Assembly: GCF_048569485.1 (NCBI RefSeq)
Contig: NC_134355.1
Coordinates: 559,846,642-559,910,641 of the forward strand
Direction of reading: 5' to 3'
Source: Anomaloglossus baeobatrachus
Taxonomy: Eukaryota; Chordata; Amphibia; Anura; Aromobatidae
DNA: 64,000 nucleotides
The notes beneath the pieces were generated by a model. It was not told the DNA's origin. It did no database searches and saw only the letters and a list, made by a program, of their open reading frames with translations. Position 1 is the first letter of the stretch. Each line of letters begins with the position of its first letter. The translations under genes and the position numbers were made by a program. Positions 55,771 through 64,000 of the stretch are shown here, piece after piece.

Positions 55771-56688
55771 GGCTGGTTTCAGACGTCCGTGTTTTAGGTA
55801 CGTGTGACATCCGTTTTTAAAACGGATGTCACACGTATCCATGTTGTTCTACGCTGTACTCACACGGACCGTGTGACCTCTCATGACCCTGTACACACAC
55901 GCAGGCATGTCCGTCTTTTCTCCGGCAGCACGGTATTTTCTATATTTACCTCTCTCCAGCGCTGCGGTCTCCGGCTCTGCTGCCTCCCGCTCCTGACCTC
56001 CGCTCATTATACTCACTGAATATTCACTGCAGTGAGGAGCTGGAAGCAGGAGCAGCGCTGGGGTCTTCAGTGCCGGGGACCACATCGCTGGGTGAGTATA
56101 CAGCTGTGTGTGTGTGTGTGTGTGTATTCAGTGTATACATGCATGTGCGCTATATGTGTATGTGCTCGGTGTATCCATATGTGTCAGCTATGTATGTATA
56201 TGTGTGTGTGTGTATAATATATACATACTGTATAATGTGTGTGTGTGTGTGTGTATGTATGTGGTGAGAACCTGGAGGCCAGAGCATCGTGGGGACAGCA
56301 TCGGGGACTCATCACAGTTCCCAATGAACTCTGATGAACCCGTGAAGCTGTAGCGCGAGAGTCATCAGGATGCCATCAGAGTTCATTGGGAACTCCGATG
56401 ACCTCCTGGATGTCACTGTGCTTGCAGAATACTCACCTGTCCCCGCGGTGCTGTACCCAGCGCTGCTCCGACTTCCAGGTCCTGAGTGCGGTGAATAATC
56501 GATGAATGTAATGAGCGGCAGTCATGAGTGGGAGGCAGCAGAGCTGAAGAAAGCAGGTAAGTATGAAAAATCTTTTTATTTCTCAGACCCGTGTTTTTTC
56601 CGGTACCTGTCACATGTACGCAAACACGTGTGACCATAACCATGCGTGTGATTGGTACCTGATTAAACACAGACATCTGAAACCGGCC
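55771..56688. mobile_element. Harbinger-type MITE, second of the chain
   Basis: TTA at 55768-55770 and 56689-56691. The termini are GGCTGGTTTCAGACGTCCG and CAGACATCTGAAACCGGCC. It contains a GT microsatellite (56105-56262). Confidence 0.83.
56105..56262 (+). repeat. GT/GTAT microsatellite
   Basis: Interrupted TGTGTG runs with TATG interspersed. It gives rise to Cys/Val-rich open frames with no meaning as protein. Confidence 0.9.
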
Positions 56689-56691
56689 TTA

Positions 56692-57682
56692 GGGCTCGTG
56701 CGCACGTTGCGTTGTCACTGCAGAAAATTCTGCAGCGATTTGACAACTCATGTGCGATTCAAATCGCTGCAGAAACACTGCGTAATGGATGCAGTGTTTC
56801 TGCAGAAAAAAATGCCGCTTTCATGCACTCGGGATCGGAGTGTGGGCTGCATCCAAAGTTCACGGAATAAGGCCCCTTTCACACGTCAGTGATTCTGGTA
56901 CGTTTGTGCTTTTTTTTTTTAAACTTACCAGAATCACTGACATACGCAGACCCATTATAATGAATGGGTCTGCTCACACATCAGTGATTTTTCACTGCAC
57001 GTGTCTCCGTGCGGCGTACCCGCGTGTGCGTGATTGCCGCACGGAGACATGTCCATTTTTTTCTGGCATCACTGATGTCCCACGGACCACGCAATGGTGT
57101 GGTCCGTGAAACACGTGCCAGAAAAAAACGTGCTTCTAAAACGTGCTCACCCGGCTCCAGCGACGCTCTCTGCAGCCCGTTCTGCCGGCTGCTTCTGAGC
57201 CGGCTCATTACTGTCGCGCATATTCATGATGCACGACACAGCCGACCCGGAAGCAGCTGCTGCGGGGGTCAGCGCCGGCCGGATGCTGCACCGCGGGAGC
57301 GATCAGCACCATGGAGAGCGGGAGCGCGCACAGGTGAGTTAATCTCTAAGTGCAATCACGGGCTACGGAGAACGGAGCCCGGATTGCACTTAGACAACCC
57401 ACGTGTGCCGTGATTCACGGCACACGGAGGGACATGTGCGTGTTTTACACGCCATTGTTTTTCACTGACGTGTGAAACGGGCCTAATTGACATGCTGCAT
57501 TTTTAAACGTGGAGATTTTGTCAAATTTTTGACACAAAAATCGTTGTGTTGAAAATAGCATCATGCACACGGATTATGCACAATCTTCATAGATTGAGCT
57601 GGGGACGCAGGACGCATGCGCTTACGCTGCAGTGCTGAACGCTACGTAAACGCATGAAATTACGCAACGTGCACACAAGCCC
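56692..57682. mobile_element. Harbinger-type MITE, third of the chain, itself interrupted
   Basis: TTA at 56689-56691 and 57683-57685. The termini are GGGCTCGTGCGCACGTTGCG and CGCAACGTGCACACAAGCCC. The insertion 56871-57483 lies inside. Confidence 0.85.
56871..57483. mobile_element. Harbinger-type MITE nested in the third one
   Basis: TAA at 56868-56870 and 57484-57486. The termini are GGCCCCTTTCACACGTCAG and CTGACGTGTGAAACGGGCC. The interior contains paired CATTATAATG and CACGGAGACA/TGTCTCCGTG-type blocks. Confidence 0.87.
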
Positions 57683-57685
57683 TTA

Positions 57686-58490
57686 GACTGACTCAGACCC
57701 TATTTTGTGTATTGATGCATCTAATGAACGTGTCCAAAGGTCATTTTGAGGGCAAGGGGTGCAAGGTCAGCTGTGACCTGTAACATCACCTATTGTGATT
57801 GGTGAATCCTATATTATCAGCTCTGTATAGAGGTGTTACCTGTCACTATATTCCTGCCTTTTATGATAAGGGAACTGCTGTAAACACTTTATGTAAGGAC
57901 AAGAGGAACGAGCCCCCAAGAAAAATGCCCCAGAGGCCAGAGTGAAAATTGCAAGATTAATAATTTTGTTTTTCTACAAAGATTGTGATATTAAAAAAAA
58001 AACAAAAACATTGGTAATTTAAAAAAAAAAAAAAATACCTGTGTTCTAATTTAAACAATAGGTCATTTTGTAATAACACATTTACCTTTGATATCACTTA
58101 GTTGCCAGGGGTCCAGCAGAAATTGCAAACGGTGGTTGAACAGATTTTTTTTTTCCAACTAAACTTACAAATTAGAATAAAGAAAACTCCAGCAAACTAA
58201 TATACGTAAAGGCGTGGTCCGAAGGCAGAAGAAATTTCAATCTAAATCATTATCTTTTTATTATCCCCATCTAAATTAATTTGTAATATGGCAGTATTAA
58301 AATTTCCTATACTTCCCTCACTACACTAACTACTATTGCATTCCCCCCCACTTCCTCTCTGATGACGCTTCATTTGAAAACCCAGTGCATGCTGGGATAT
58401 TCAAACAAAGCATCATCAGAGTAGGGGGCAGAGGTTGCTGTCACTGGCAAAGCCTCTGCCTCCTCCCTGATATGAAGCATAATTGGTGAC
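57686..58490. other. Unassigned sequence, A-rich patches
   Basis: Contains a TGTGATTGGTGAATCCTA block and A runs at 57990-58035. No gene recognised. Confidence 0.4.
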
Positions 58491-58499
58491 GCTCGTTTC

Positions 58500-58870
58500 A
58501 GGAACTACTCTTTCCAGGCTGTTACCTCCCTACTCTGTGTGTGATCTGCACAGTGGCAGCGTCCGCTCTGTTGCTAGCTCAGATCAGTAGATCAGGCAAC
58601 ACAGAGCAATGCGAACTGTCATTGCGCTCAGAGTACACGGTGGCATTAAGATATCAGCGCTGCCCCTGCAGTGACATACTTTGCAGAGGCAGCGCTGGTC
58701 TCTAAATGTCACCGAGCATTTGAGCGCACTGACAGTGTGCATTGCTCTGTGTTGCCGGCTCTACTGATCTGAGCCAGCAACCGAGGAGACGCAGTCACTG
58801 TGCAGATCACACAGTGCACAGAGAGCAGGAAGGGAAAGAGCAGTCCCTGAAACCAGTGTCCCAGATGACT
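58500..58870. repeat. Large imperfect inverted repeat, MITE-like
   Basis: GATCTGCACAGTGGCAGCG...CAACACAGAGCAATGC (about 58550-58613) is the inverse of GCATTGCTCTGTGTTGCCGG...CACTGTGCAGATC (58738-58809). The pairing extends outward through TTTCAGGAACTACTCTTTCC and its complement near 58850. No clear terminal duplication was found. Confidence 0.7.
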
Positions 58871-59081
58871 CTGTTTCAGGGAGGAGGTAGAAGCTGTGAC
58901 AGTAACAGCAGGAAACTGATGGGTTGTTATGGCAAGCCAAGGCCGCTGAAGTCACTTACGGTTGCCATTATTTTTCTCGTGTGGATGAGCTCCATACAAG
59001 AAAGTTATTTTAACTATATATTGCAATAAGATAAGCAACCAAAGTTTCAAGTCCCTAAAAAAGTAAAAGAAAATACGTAGG

Positions 59082-59350
59082 TGTAACACCTCAGGGTCGA
59101 GGGGTTTTCACCCGACTCGTCGCCGGGCCAGGGGTGCAGATCCTCTGCTTCGTCACGGGCTGGCCTAGCCCAGTTTTGTGACCCCCGAGACGTACAGGAA
59201 GGCGGTGGACGGGAGGATGGATGCCGGATGGGGGTGGTAGTGACGGTTAGGAAAGTCTTTTTAGGATCGTGACGCCACCTGTGACACGCGGCCAGGGATG
59301 GGCTGATGGTGAGTGTCGCAGCCGCAATGGGGTCATGAGTCGGAGGTAAG
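59082..59350 (-). mobile_element. Truncated LTR fragment, Gypsy-related
   Basis: Starts TGTAACACCTCAGGG, like the LTR at 37903, and contains ATCGTGACGCCACCTGTGAC, the block shared with 44021-46254. The far end is missing. Confidence 0.5.
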
Positions 59351-59702
59351 CGATGTCAGCTGCGGCACTGCCTACCCAGCACTGCACTTTCAACCAGATT
59401 GGCAGCAAGGATGCCGAAAAAGTCGAAAACAATGGTGAAAGAGGGATCAGTCTACTGACTCTCATTTCTCCATCATGTTACCTGCTCGTATGAGTTGTGA
59501 TGTATCAGCACAGCAGGGGCAATGACAATATATCGCACCTGTTGTGCTGAGATGTGCAGCACATCAGAACGCTCACTGCAGAAACCGGAGGACAGGTGAG
59601 CATTTTTTTTAATTTTTTTTTTTTTTTTTATTTATGAGTACATTGTGGAGGTCATCATACTGTTTGGATGGCAGTGCGTGTGATATACTTTATTAAGAGA
59701 TC

Positions 59703-60340
59703 TGTAGGGCCCATTATGCTATATGGAGGACCATGGTGGAGTCCATTATACTATATGGAGGACTGTGGCGGGGCCCATTATGCTGTATGGAGGACCGTGG
59801 CGGGGCCCATTATGCTGTATGGAGGACCGTGGCGAGGCCCATTATGCTGTATGGAGGACCGTGGCGAGGCCCATTATGCTGTATGGAGGACCGTGGCAGG
59901 GCCCATTATGCTGTATGGAGGACCGTGGCGGGGCCCATTATGCTGTCTGGAGGACCGTGGCGGGGCCCATTATGCTGTATGGAGGACCGTGGCGGGGCCC
60001 ATTATGCTGTATGGAGGACCGTGGCGAGGCCCATTATGCTGTATGGAGGACCGTGGCGAGGCCCATTATGCTGTATGGAGGACCGTGGCGAGGCCCATTA
60101 TGCTGTATGGAGGACCGTGGCGGGGCCCATTATGCTGTATGGAGGACCGTGGCGGGGCCCATTATGCTGTATGGAGGACCGTGGCGGGGCCCATTATGCT
60201 GTATGGAGGACCGTGGCGGGGCCCATTATGCTGTATGGAGGACCGTGGCGGGGCCCATTATGCTGTATGGAGGACCGTGGCGGGGCCCATTATGCTGTAT
60301 GGAGGACCGTGGCGGGGCCCATTATGCTGTATGGGGGGCT
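59703..60340 (+). repeat. 32-bp minisatellite, about 20 copies
   Basis: The unit contains GGGGCCCATTATGCTGTATG followed by GAGGACCGTGGC, nearly identical throughout. Because 32 is not a multiple of three, each frame cycles through all three phases and yields the same 32-residue repeat (MLYGGPWRGPLCCMEDRGGA...), giving three overlapping open frames of more than 220 codons. These are artefacts. Confidence 0.95.
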
Positions 60341-60417
60341 GTGTGTAAGTCTTGGTTGGGGATCATACTGTGTTGCGGTCACCATACTTTGCCGGGGGGT
60401 ATAGTAAGGTCATCATA

Positions 60418-60419
60418 GT

Positions 60420-60480
<61 letters not shown>
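60418..60480 (+). repeat. TG dinucleotide microsatellite
   Basis: More than 25 uninterrupted TG units after TGTGTTTG. Confidence 0.95.
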
Positions 60481-60481
<1 letters not shown>

Positions 60482-60715
60482 CAATTCACTGTGGGGGGTA
60501 TCATACGGTGGTTTGGGGGGGTACTTTTTTTTTTTTTCTGCATGATACATTATGGGAGCATTGAAAGAGGAATCTAGAGGCTTGAATAAAAGGAAAATTA
60601 CTTTGTAAAGGCTGTAAGCTTGTGAGATATGTTCTTCTGTGATTTTTTTTTTTTTATGGGGTGGGGGAGTATTTAGAACTTCAGCTATGGGGCCCTATAA
60701 TTTCGTTGTTCGCCC

Positions 60716-60843
60716 CTCCTCATGTGCAGGACATTACAGTAGCTCAGGTATCCGTGGTTATGGCCACTGATATTGTGAAGGTTAGTTGCTAGTGGTCATA
60801 ACCATGGATATCCAAGCTACTGTAATGCCCTGCACATCAGGTG
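60716..60843. repeat. Hairpin element with about 55-bp arms
   Basis: CCTCATGTGCAGGACATTAC...TGGTTATGGCCACT pairs with AGTGGTCATAACCATGG...GTAATGCCCTGCACATCAGG. Small MITE-like; a target duplication is not clear. Confidence 0.7.
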
Positions 60844-61193
60844 GCATAACTTATCAGGAGAACGCTACTACATTTCTAATTGGAGGTATTTTCTATTATT
60901 ATTACACATCTTACATACTGAGGTAGACTCTTGGTGATGGGAATACCCCTTTATTGAAAATTACATTTCAGAATGTATATCTGACGGTGCGCTGCATGTA
61001 CTGTCTAGTGTCTATAGTCGCCAGCAGCAGAGACCCCAGGAGCAGCCACTGTCCAGTGACTTCAGCCCTGAGCTGAGCAGCAGAATGTCGGTGCTGCTGG
61101 GAGAATAGAAGCCGCTACAGTCTGCACACAGCCCTTGTACAGCGCTCCGCAGGACTCTCCACTCCATAACCAGCTGTCAATGCTAAATGGTGC
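60844..61193. other. Unassigned sequence upstream of the candidate promoter
   Basis: No domain or repeat recognised. GC content rises from about 61010 onward. Confidence 0.4.
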
Positions 61194-61220
61194 AATAAAG
61201 TTTGTTCAAGAAAAAAAAAG
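61194..61220 (+). other. Possible polyadenylation signal plus short A-run
   Basis: AATAAA at 61194-61199 is followed 12 bases later by a 9-base A run, then directly by a CpG-rich region. It could be the end of a small retroposed transcript or chance. Confidence 0.25.
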
Positions 61221-61284
61221 TTCCATCCGGTGCCAGAGGACGCATTTCCGCTTCCGCTGCTCCGCTCCTTCTCCAGTCCCATCC

Positions 61285-61372
61285 TCTGGCTGACGTGTCG
61301 CGGCTGATGACGTTCCCCTTATTGATAGGCTAAGGCCCATTCTATATAAGCGCTGGACGAAGCGGCCGACGC
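61285..61372 (+). promoter_or_regulatory. Candidate RNA polymerase II promoter: two CRE-like sites and a TATA box
   Basis: TGACGTG at 61291-61297 and TGACGTT at 61308-61314 are CRE/ATF-like half sites 17 bp apart. CTATATAAG (TATATAA at 61343-61349) lies about 30 bp before a CpG-rich start region. Transcription would begin near 61373-61376. The surrounding 61220-61620 is CpG-rich, unlike most of the window, and is not inside any recognised mobile element. I cannot name the gene; its coding exons would lie to the right of the window or further inside it unrecognised. Confidence 0.5.
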
Positions 61373-61373
61373 T

Positions 61374-61404
61374 TTCCCCGGCAGTCAGCGGATCGGGACA
61401 CGGA
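61374..61404 (+). other. Putative noncoding first exon
   Basis: About 31 nt from the predicted start to a consensus splice donor GGA|GTGAGTG (donor GT at 61405-61406). It has no ATG. A short noncoding first exon followed by a long intron is common in TATA/CRE-driven housekeeping genes such as replacement histone H3.3 genes; that comparison is only architectural. Confidence 0.35.
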
Positions 61405-61662
61405 GTGAGTGTGAGGGCGGCGACCGGGGAGGGCTCGGGGATTCCGGTGTGTCCGCGGGTGACGGCGGCACACTGGAGGGGAGCTGTGGCTGCGCAGGGA
61501 GGGGGCTGCTGCTGCCTACGTGGAGTGTGTGAGGCTGGGACAGTGAGCAGCACTTGTCATTGACGGCTGTGTCTGCATCATGTGTGTCCTCTGCTGGAGC
61601 AGATCGATGGCTCCTGCCTGGCAGCGCTGCTAGAACTCTGCTGGATCCTCTGGCTTCATTAC

Positions 61663-62160
61663 TAAGCCCACAGGATCCCTTTGCCTTTATCTCTGAGCGC
61701 ACTGGATCCCCTGCCTTTTATCTCTGAGCGCATTGGATCCCCTGCCTTGATCACTGAGCGCATTGGATCCCCTGCCTTGATCACTGAGCGCATTGGATCC
61801 CCTGCCTTGATCACTGAGCGCATTGGATCCCCTGCCTTGATCACTGAGCGCATTGGATCCCCTGCCTTGATCACTGAGCGCATTGGATCCCCTGCCTTGA
61901 TCACTGAGCGCATTGGATCCCCTGCCTTGATCACTGAGCGCACTGGATCCCTTGCCTGTATCTCTGAGCGCATTGGATCCCCTGCCTTGATCACTCAGCG
62001 AATTGGATCCCCTGCCTTGATCACTGAGCGCATTGGATCCCTTGCCTGTATCTCTGAGCGCACTGGATCCCTTGCCTGTATCTCTGAGCGCACTGGATCC
62101 CTTGTCTGTATCTCTGAGCGCACTGGATCCCTTGCCTGTATCTCTGAGCGCACTGGATCA
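61663..62160 (+). repeat. 30-bp minisatellite, about 16 copies
   Basis: The unit contains GGATCCCCTGCCTTGATCAC followed by TGAGCGCATT; a second subtype has TTGCCTGTATCTCTGAGCGC and clusters at the right end. The period of 30 keeps both strands open (110-174 codons), which is an artefact. It lies about 260 bp after the candidate splice donor. Confidence 0.95.
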
Positions 62161-63520
62161 CCCAGCTGGACCCCTCCCTGCATCTTCCCATCAGCAGTGA
62201 TCTGACATCATATAACAAGTCATCTATCCATGTCAATAAGTAGAAGACACGTAAAATTCCGAAGTGAATCCTCGCTATCATTGATTCTCCTCCGCCCCTG
62301 ACCTGTGTGTGCTGTACAGTGATCTGTGACTCATCTGATAATCAGGTCACCGCAATCATTAACGCTGATCATTACTGAACTCGTCTGATCACTTTCCCCT
62401 TTGCTGTATCCACTACTGGCTGTGATTGTTGAGGTTTCTCCGGTGATGGGACTCCAGGGCGGTGGGATCTGGTGGATAATTGGGGGATCTGGGGAGCATC
62501 ACTGAATTTGTGGTCATTTTCATAGTTTGGGGTAAAAGGAATCTGCGTTGTAATATTGCTTTGTGTGAGCTCTAGTGACATCCGCAACAGTATCCAAGTG
62601 TTGTATCTTTAGTGACCGTCTCCCAGTGTTGTCTGCCTGTCTCATCACCAGGGGCTGTGCTGGGGAAGCTGGTGCGGATAGGATGGCAGCCCCTCAATAT
62701 CGTGTGAATTGTCCAGCTGTTTGTATTTCTCAATAAGCGTCCTGTCAGTCACCCGGGGAGGTGAGGGTTAAATCCTGTAACTAGTAAGTAGTAGAGCTTT
62801 AACCTGGGCCTGAAATGGTGACGTTGGCATAGAATGAGGCCTGGGGTGGGAGGGGTGTGCAGAGTTAGGCTAGGGGGAGGTGAAATCCTCCTAATCCATC
62901 TCTCCCAGTCAGCACTCTATGTTGCAATCTCTGCAAGTGAAAATCTGAGTGGGCTCGGTCGCTTCACCAGGAACTTTTTAGTTGGTGACGCACACTTCAC
63001 TGAGTGAATAAAGATGTCCAGGAAAAAAAATATAATTGGCCAGGTTTTATTTTGAGCAGTAGTTTGTGTTCTTATTCTGTGTGTTCTGATGAAAGGAAAA
63101 ATGGCCGACAGGCAACTTTCTGTTGTACTCTGCATAGTTTTATAGCCGTGATCAGTGAGGCTGCAAGCCGTGGTTCTGTAGTGTGGCTGGAAGAATGCAG
63201 CCCCCTGTACACGGAAACATCTGGTGCCATCTGGTACAAGGTCCACGTGTCCGAAGAGTCCATGTGTATTTAGCAGAAGATAAAGGACCCAGGAGCAGCG
63301 TCAGTCCCACATTCTCCATAGCCCATTCGCTCGTGCTGCCCGTATGGCCAATACAGACCGGAGATTTCCAGCTTTCACGCTTTTTAAACTGTTTAATGTG
63401 TTTTGTTTTTTTTTGTTTTTTTTAAAAGTTTGGTTTTTTTTCAGTGTCCTGATGTGGACGGTCAAGAGATCCCGGTTATTCTGATATCCACCTTATTGGA
63501 TCTCTAGTTTATGCAGATAA
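62161..63520. other. Unassigned sequence, possible first intron
   Basis: No exon, domain or terminal repeat recognised. T-rich stretches at 63400-63440 and 63515-63538. Confidence 0.4.
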
Positions 63521-63523
63521 AAA

Positions 63524-63720
63524 GTTTTTTTTTTTTTTAAAAGAACTGAAGTCCTCAGTGGTTGATACCTTTTTAATGGCAAACTGAAAAGATGGTAATA
63601 ATAGCAGCTTTCCAGACTACTCAGGTCTCTTCATCAGGCATGCCTGATGAAGAGACCTGAGTAGTCTGGAAGGCTTGCTGTTATTACCATCTTTTCTAGA
63701 GTTGGAACTAAACCGAAATA
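63524..63720. mobile_element. Head-to-head Penelope-like ends with hammerhead-type motifs
   Basis: The centre GCATGC at 63638-63643 joins two opposed copies. Minus strand: CCTGATGAAGAGACCTGAG, TAGTCTGGAAAGCTG, TTACCATCTTTTCAG, then CCATTAAAAAGGTATCAACC and an A tail (T run 63524-63537 on plus). Plus strand: the same start, then AGTCTGGAAGGCTTGC, TTACCATCTTTTCT. The CUGAUGA box, a stem-loop and GAAA are the hammerhead ribozyme core known from Penelope-like elements. The minus copy keeps both boxes; the plus copy has GGAAGG instead of the second. Confidence 0.6.
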
Positions 63721-63804
63721 TATCCCGGGTCTGTTTCCACGTGGCCTTCGCTGTAAAGCAAAGTTTGCTTTATAGATTGATTGTAGCATTTAATATTTGG
63801 GTAA

Positions 63805-64000
63805 GGCCACGTGCACACGTTTGGTATTTGATCTTTGTATTTGTAAGACAAAACCAGGAATGGGTAAAACATCCAGGAGTGGTGACGTGTTTCTATTCTA
63901 CTCTTCCTCTGACTGTCCCACTCCTGGTTTTCAGAATGTGATGTAACTATGGAATAAAAGCGCAAAAATAGGGTCTTCCCCCGGTATAGGGTTTTTGTCT
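63805..64000. mobile_element. Harbinger-type MITE, GTGCACGT family, cut by window end
   Basis: TAA at 63802-63804, left end GGCCACGTGCACACGTTTG. Interior blocks (a TTGTAAGACAAAACCAGGA-type block and GTGACGTGTTTCTATTCTAC) match 53190-53430. Confidence 0.65.

Noticed and set aside
56105-56262. Cys/Val-rich small proteins
   Set aside because: Translation of a GT/GTAT microsatellite.
59668-60418. Three overlapping open frames of 223-231 codons
   Set aside because: Product of a stop-free 32-bp tandem repeat; identical cyclic peptide in each frame.
61662-62205. Open frames of 110 and 174 codons on opposite strands
   Set aside because: 30-bp minisatellite artefact.
1-64000. tRNA, rRNA or snRNA genes
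   Set aside because: I saw no A/B-box tRNA cloverleaf or rRNA-like sequence by eye; a covariance search would be needed to exclude small RNAs fully.

Overview
The window looks like intergenic DNA from a large, transposon-dense vertebrate genome, most likely a frog. The evidence is the mix of element families: Tc1/mariner elements, an L1/Tx1-group LINE, Penelope-like elements, a Helitron, a hAT element, Ty3/Gypsy LTRs, TTAA-target elements, and more than a dozen short inverted-repeat elements with TTA/TAA target duplications. The organism call is inference. I find no intact host protein-coding gene. The only host candidates are a TATA/CRE promoter with a short noncoding first exon near 61.2-61.4 kb, and an unrecognised 82-codon open stretch at 15.70-15.95 kb (minus strand).

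Layout. 1-3.9 kb: minus-strand L1/Tx1 LINE ORF2 (endonuclease plus reverse transcriptase), split by a MITE. 3.9-6.2 kb: long-TIR element with an 8-bp duplication, carrying a 5'-truncated Penelope-like element. 6.2-11 kb: MITEs, a solo LTR and a decayed Tc1 holding another probable solo LTR. 11.66-14.18 kb: non-autonomous Helitron filled with a 33-bp minisatellite. 15.99-23.02 kb: old Tc1 split by a 4-kb TTAA element and a MITE, the MITE itself holding a palindromic Penelope-like insertion. 23.33-37.62 kb: a second old Tc1 expanded about ninefold by a Ty3/Gypsy element and two MITEs; the Gypsy element contains a MITE (with a solo LTR inside it) and a nearly intact younger Tc1. 37.9-43.35 kb: solo LTR, then a third Tc1 holding a MITE, a Penelope-like piece and a hAT element. 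43.35-46.57 kb: a diverged repeat split by two nested solo LTRs. 47.27-52.03 kb: three near-identical tandem copies of a 1.59-kb unit. 51.7-57.7 kb: a dense chain of Harbinger-type MITEs. 58.5-60.9 kb: hairpins, an LTR fragment and a 32-bp minisatellite. 61.2-61.4 kb: candidate promoter, followed by a 30-bp minisatellite in the putative first intron. 63.5-64 kb: head-to-head Penelope-like ends and a final MITE.

Most annotation rests on terminal inverted repeats, target-site duplications and recognisable protein motifs read by eye. The recurring theme is nesting: most boundaries were confirmed because the interrupted host element continues on the other side. The long open reading frames at 12-14 kb, 59.7-60.4 kb and 61.7-62.2 kb come from minisatellites and are not genes.
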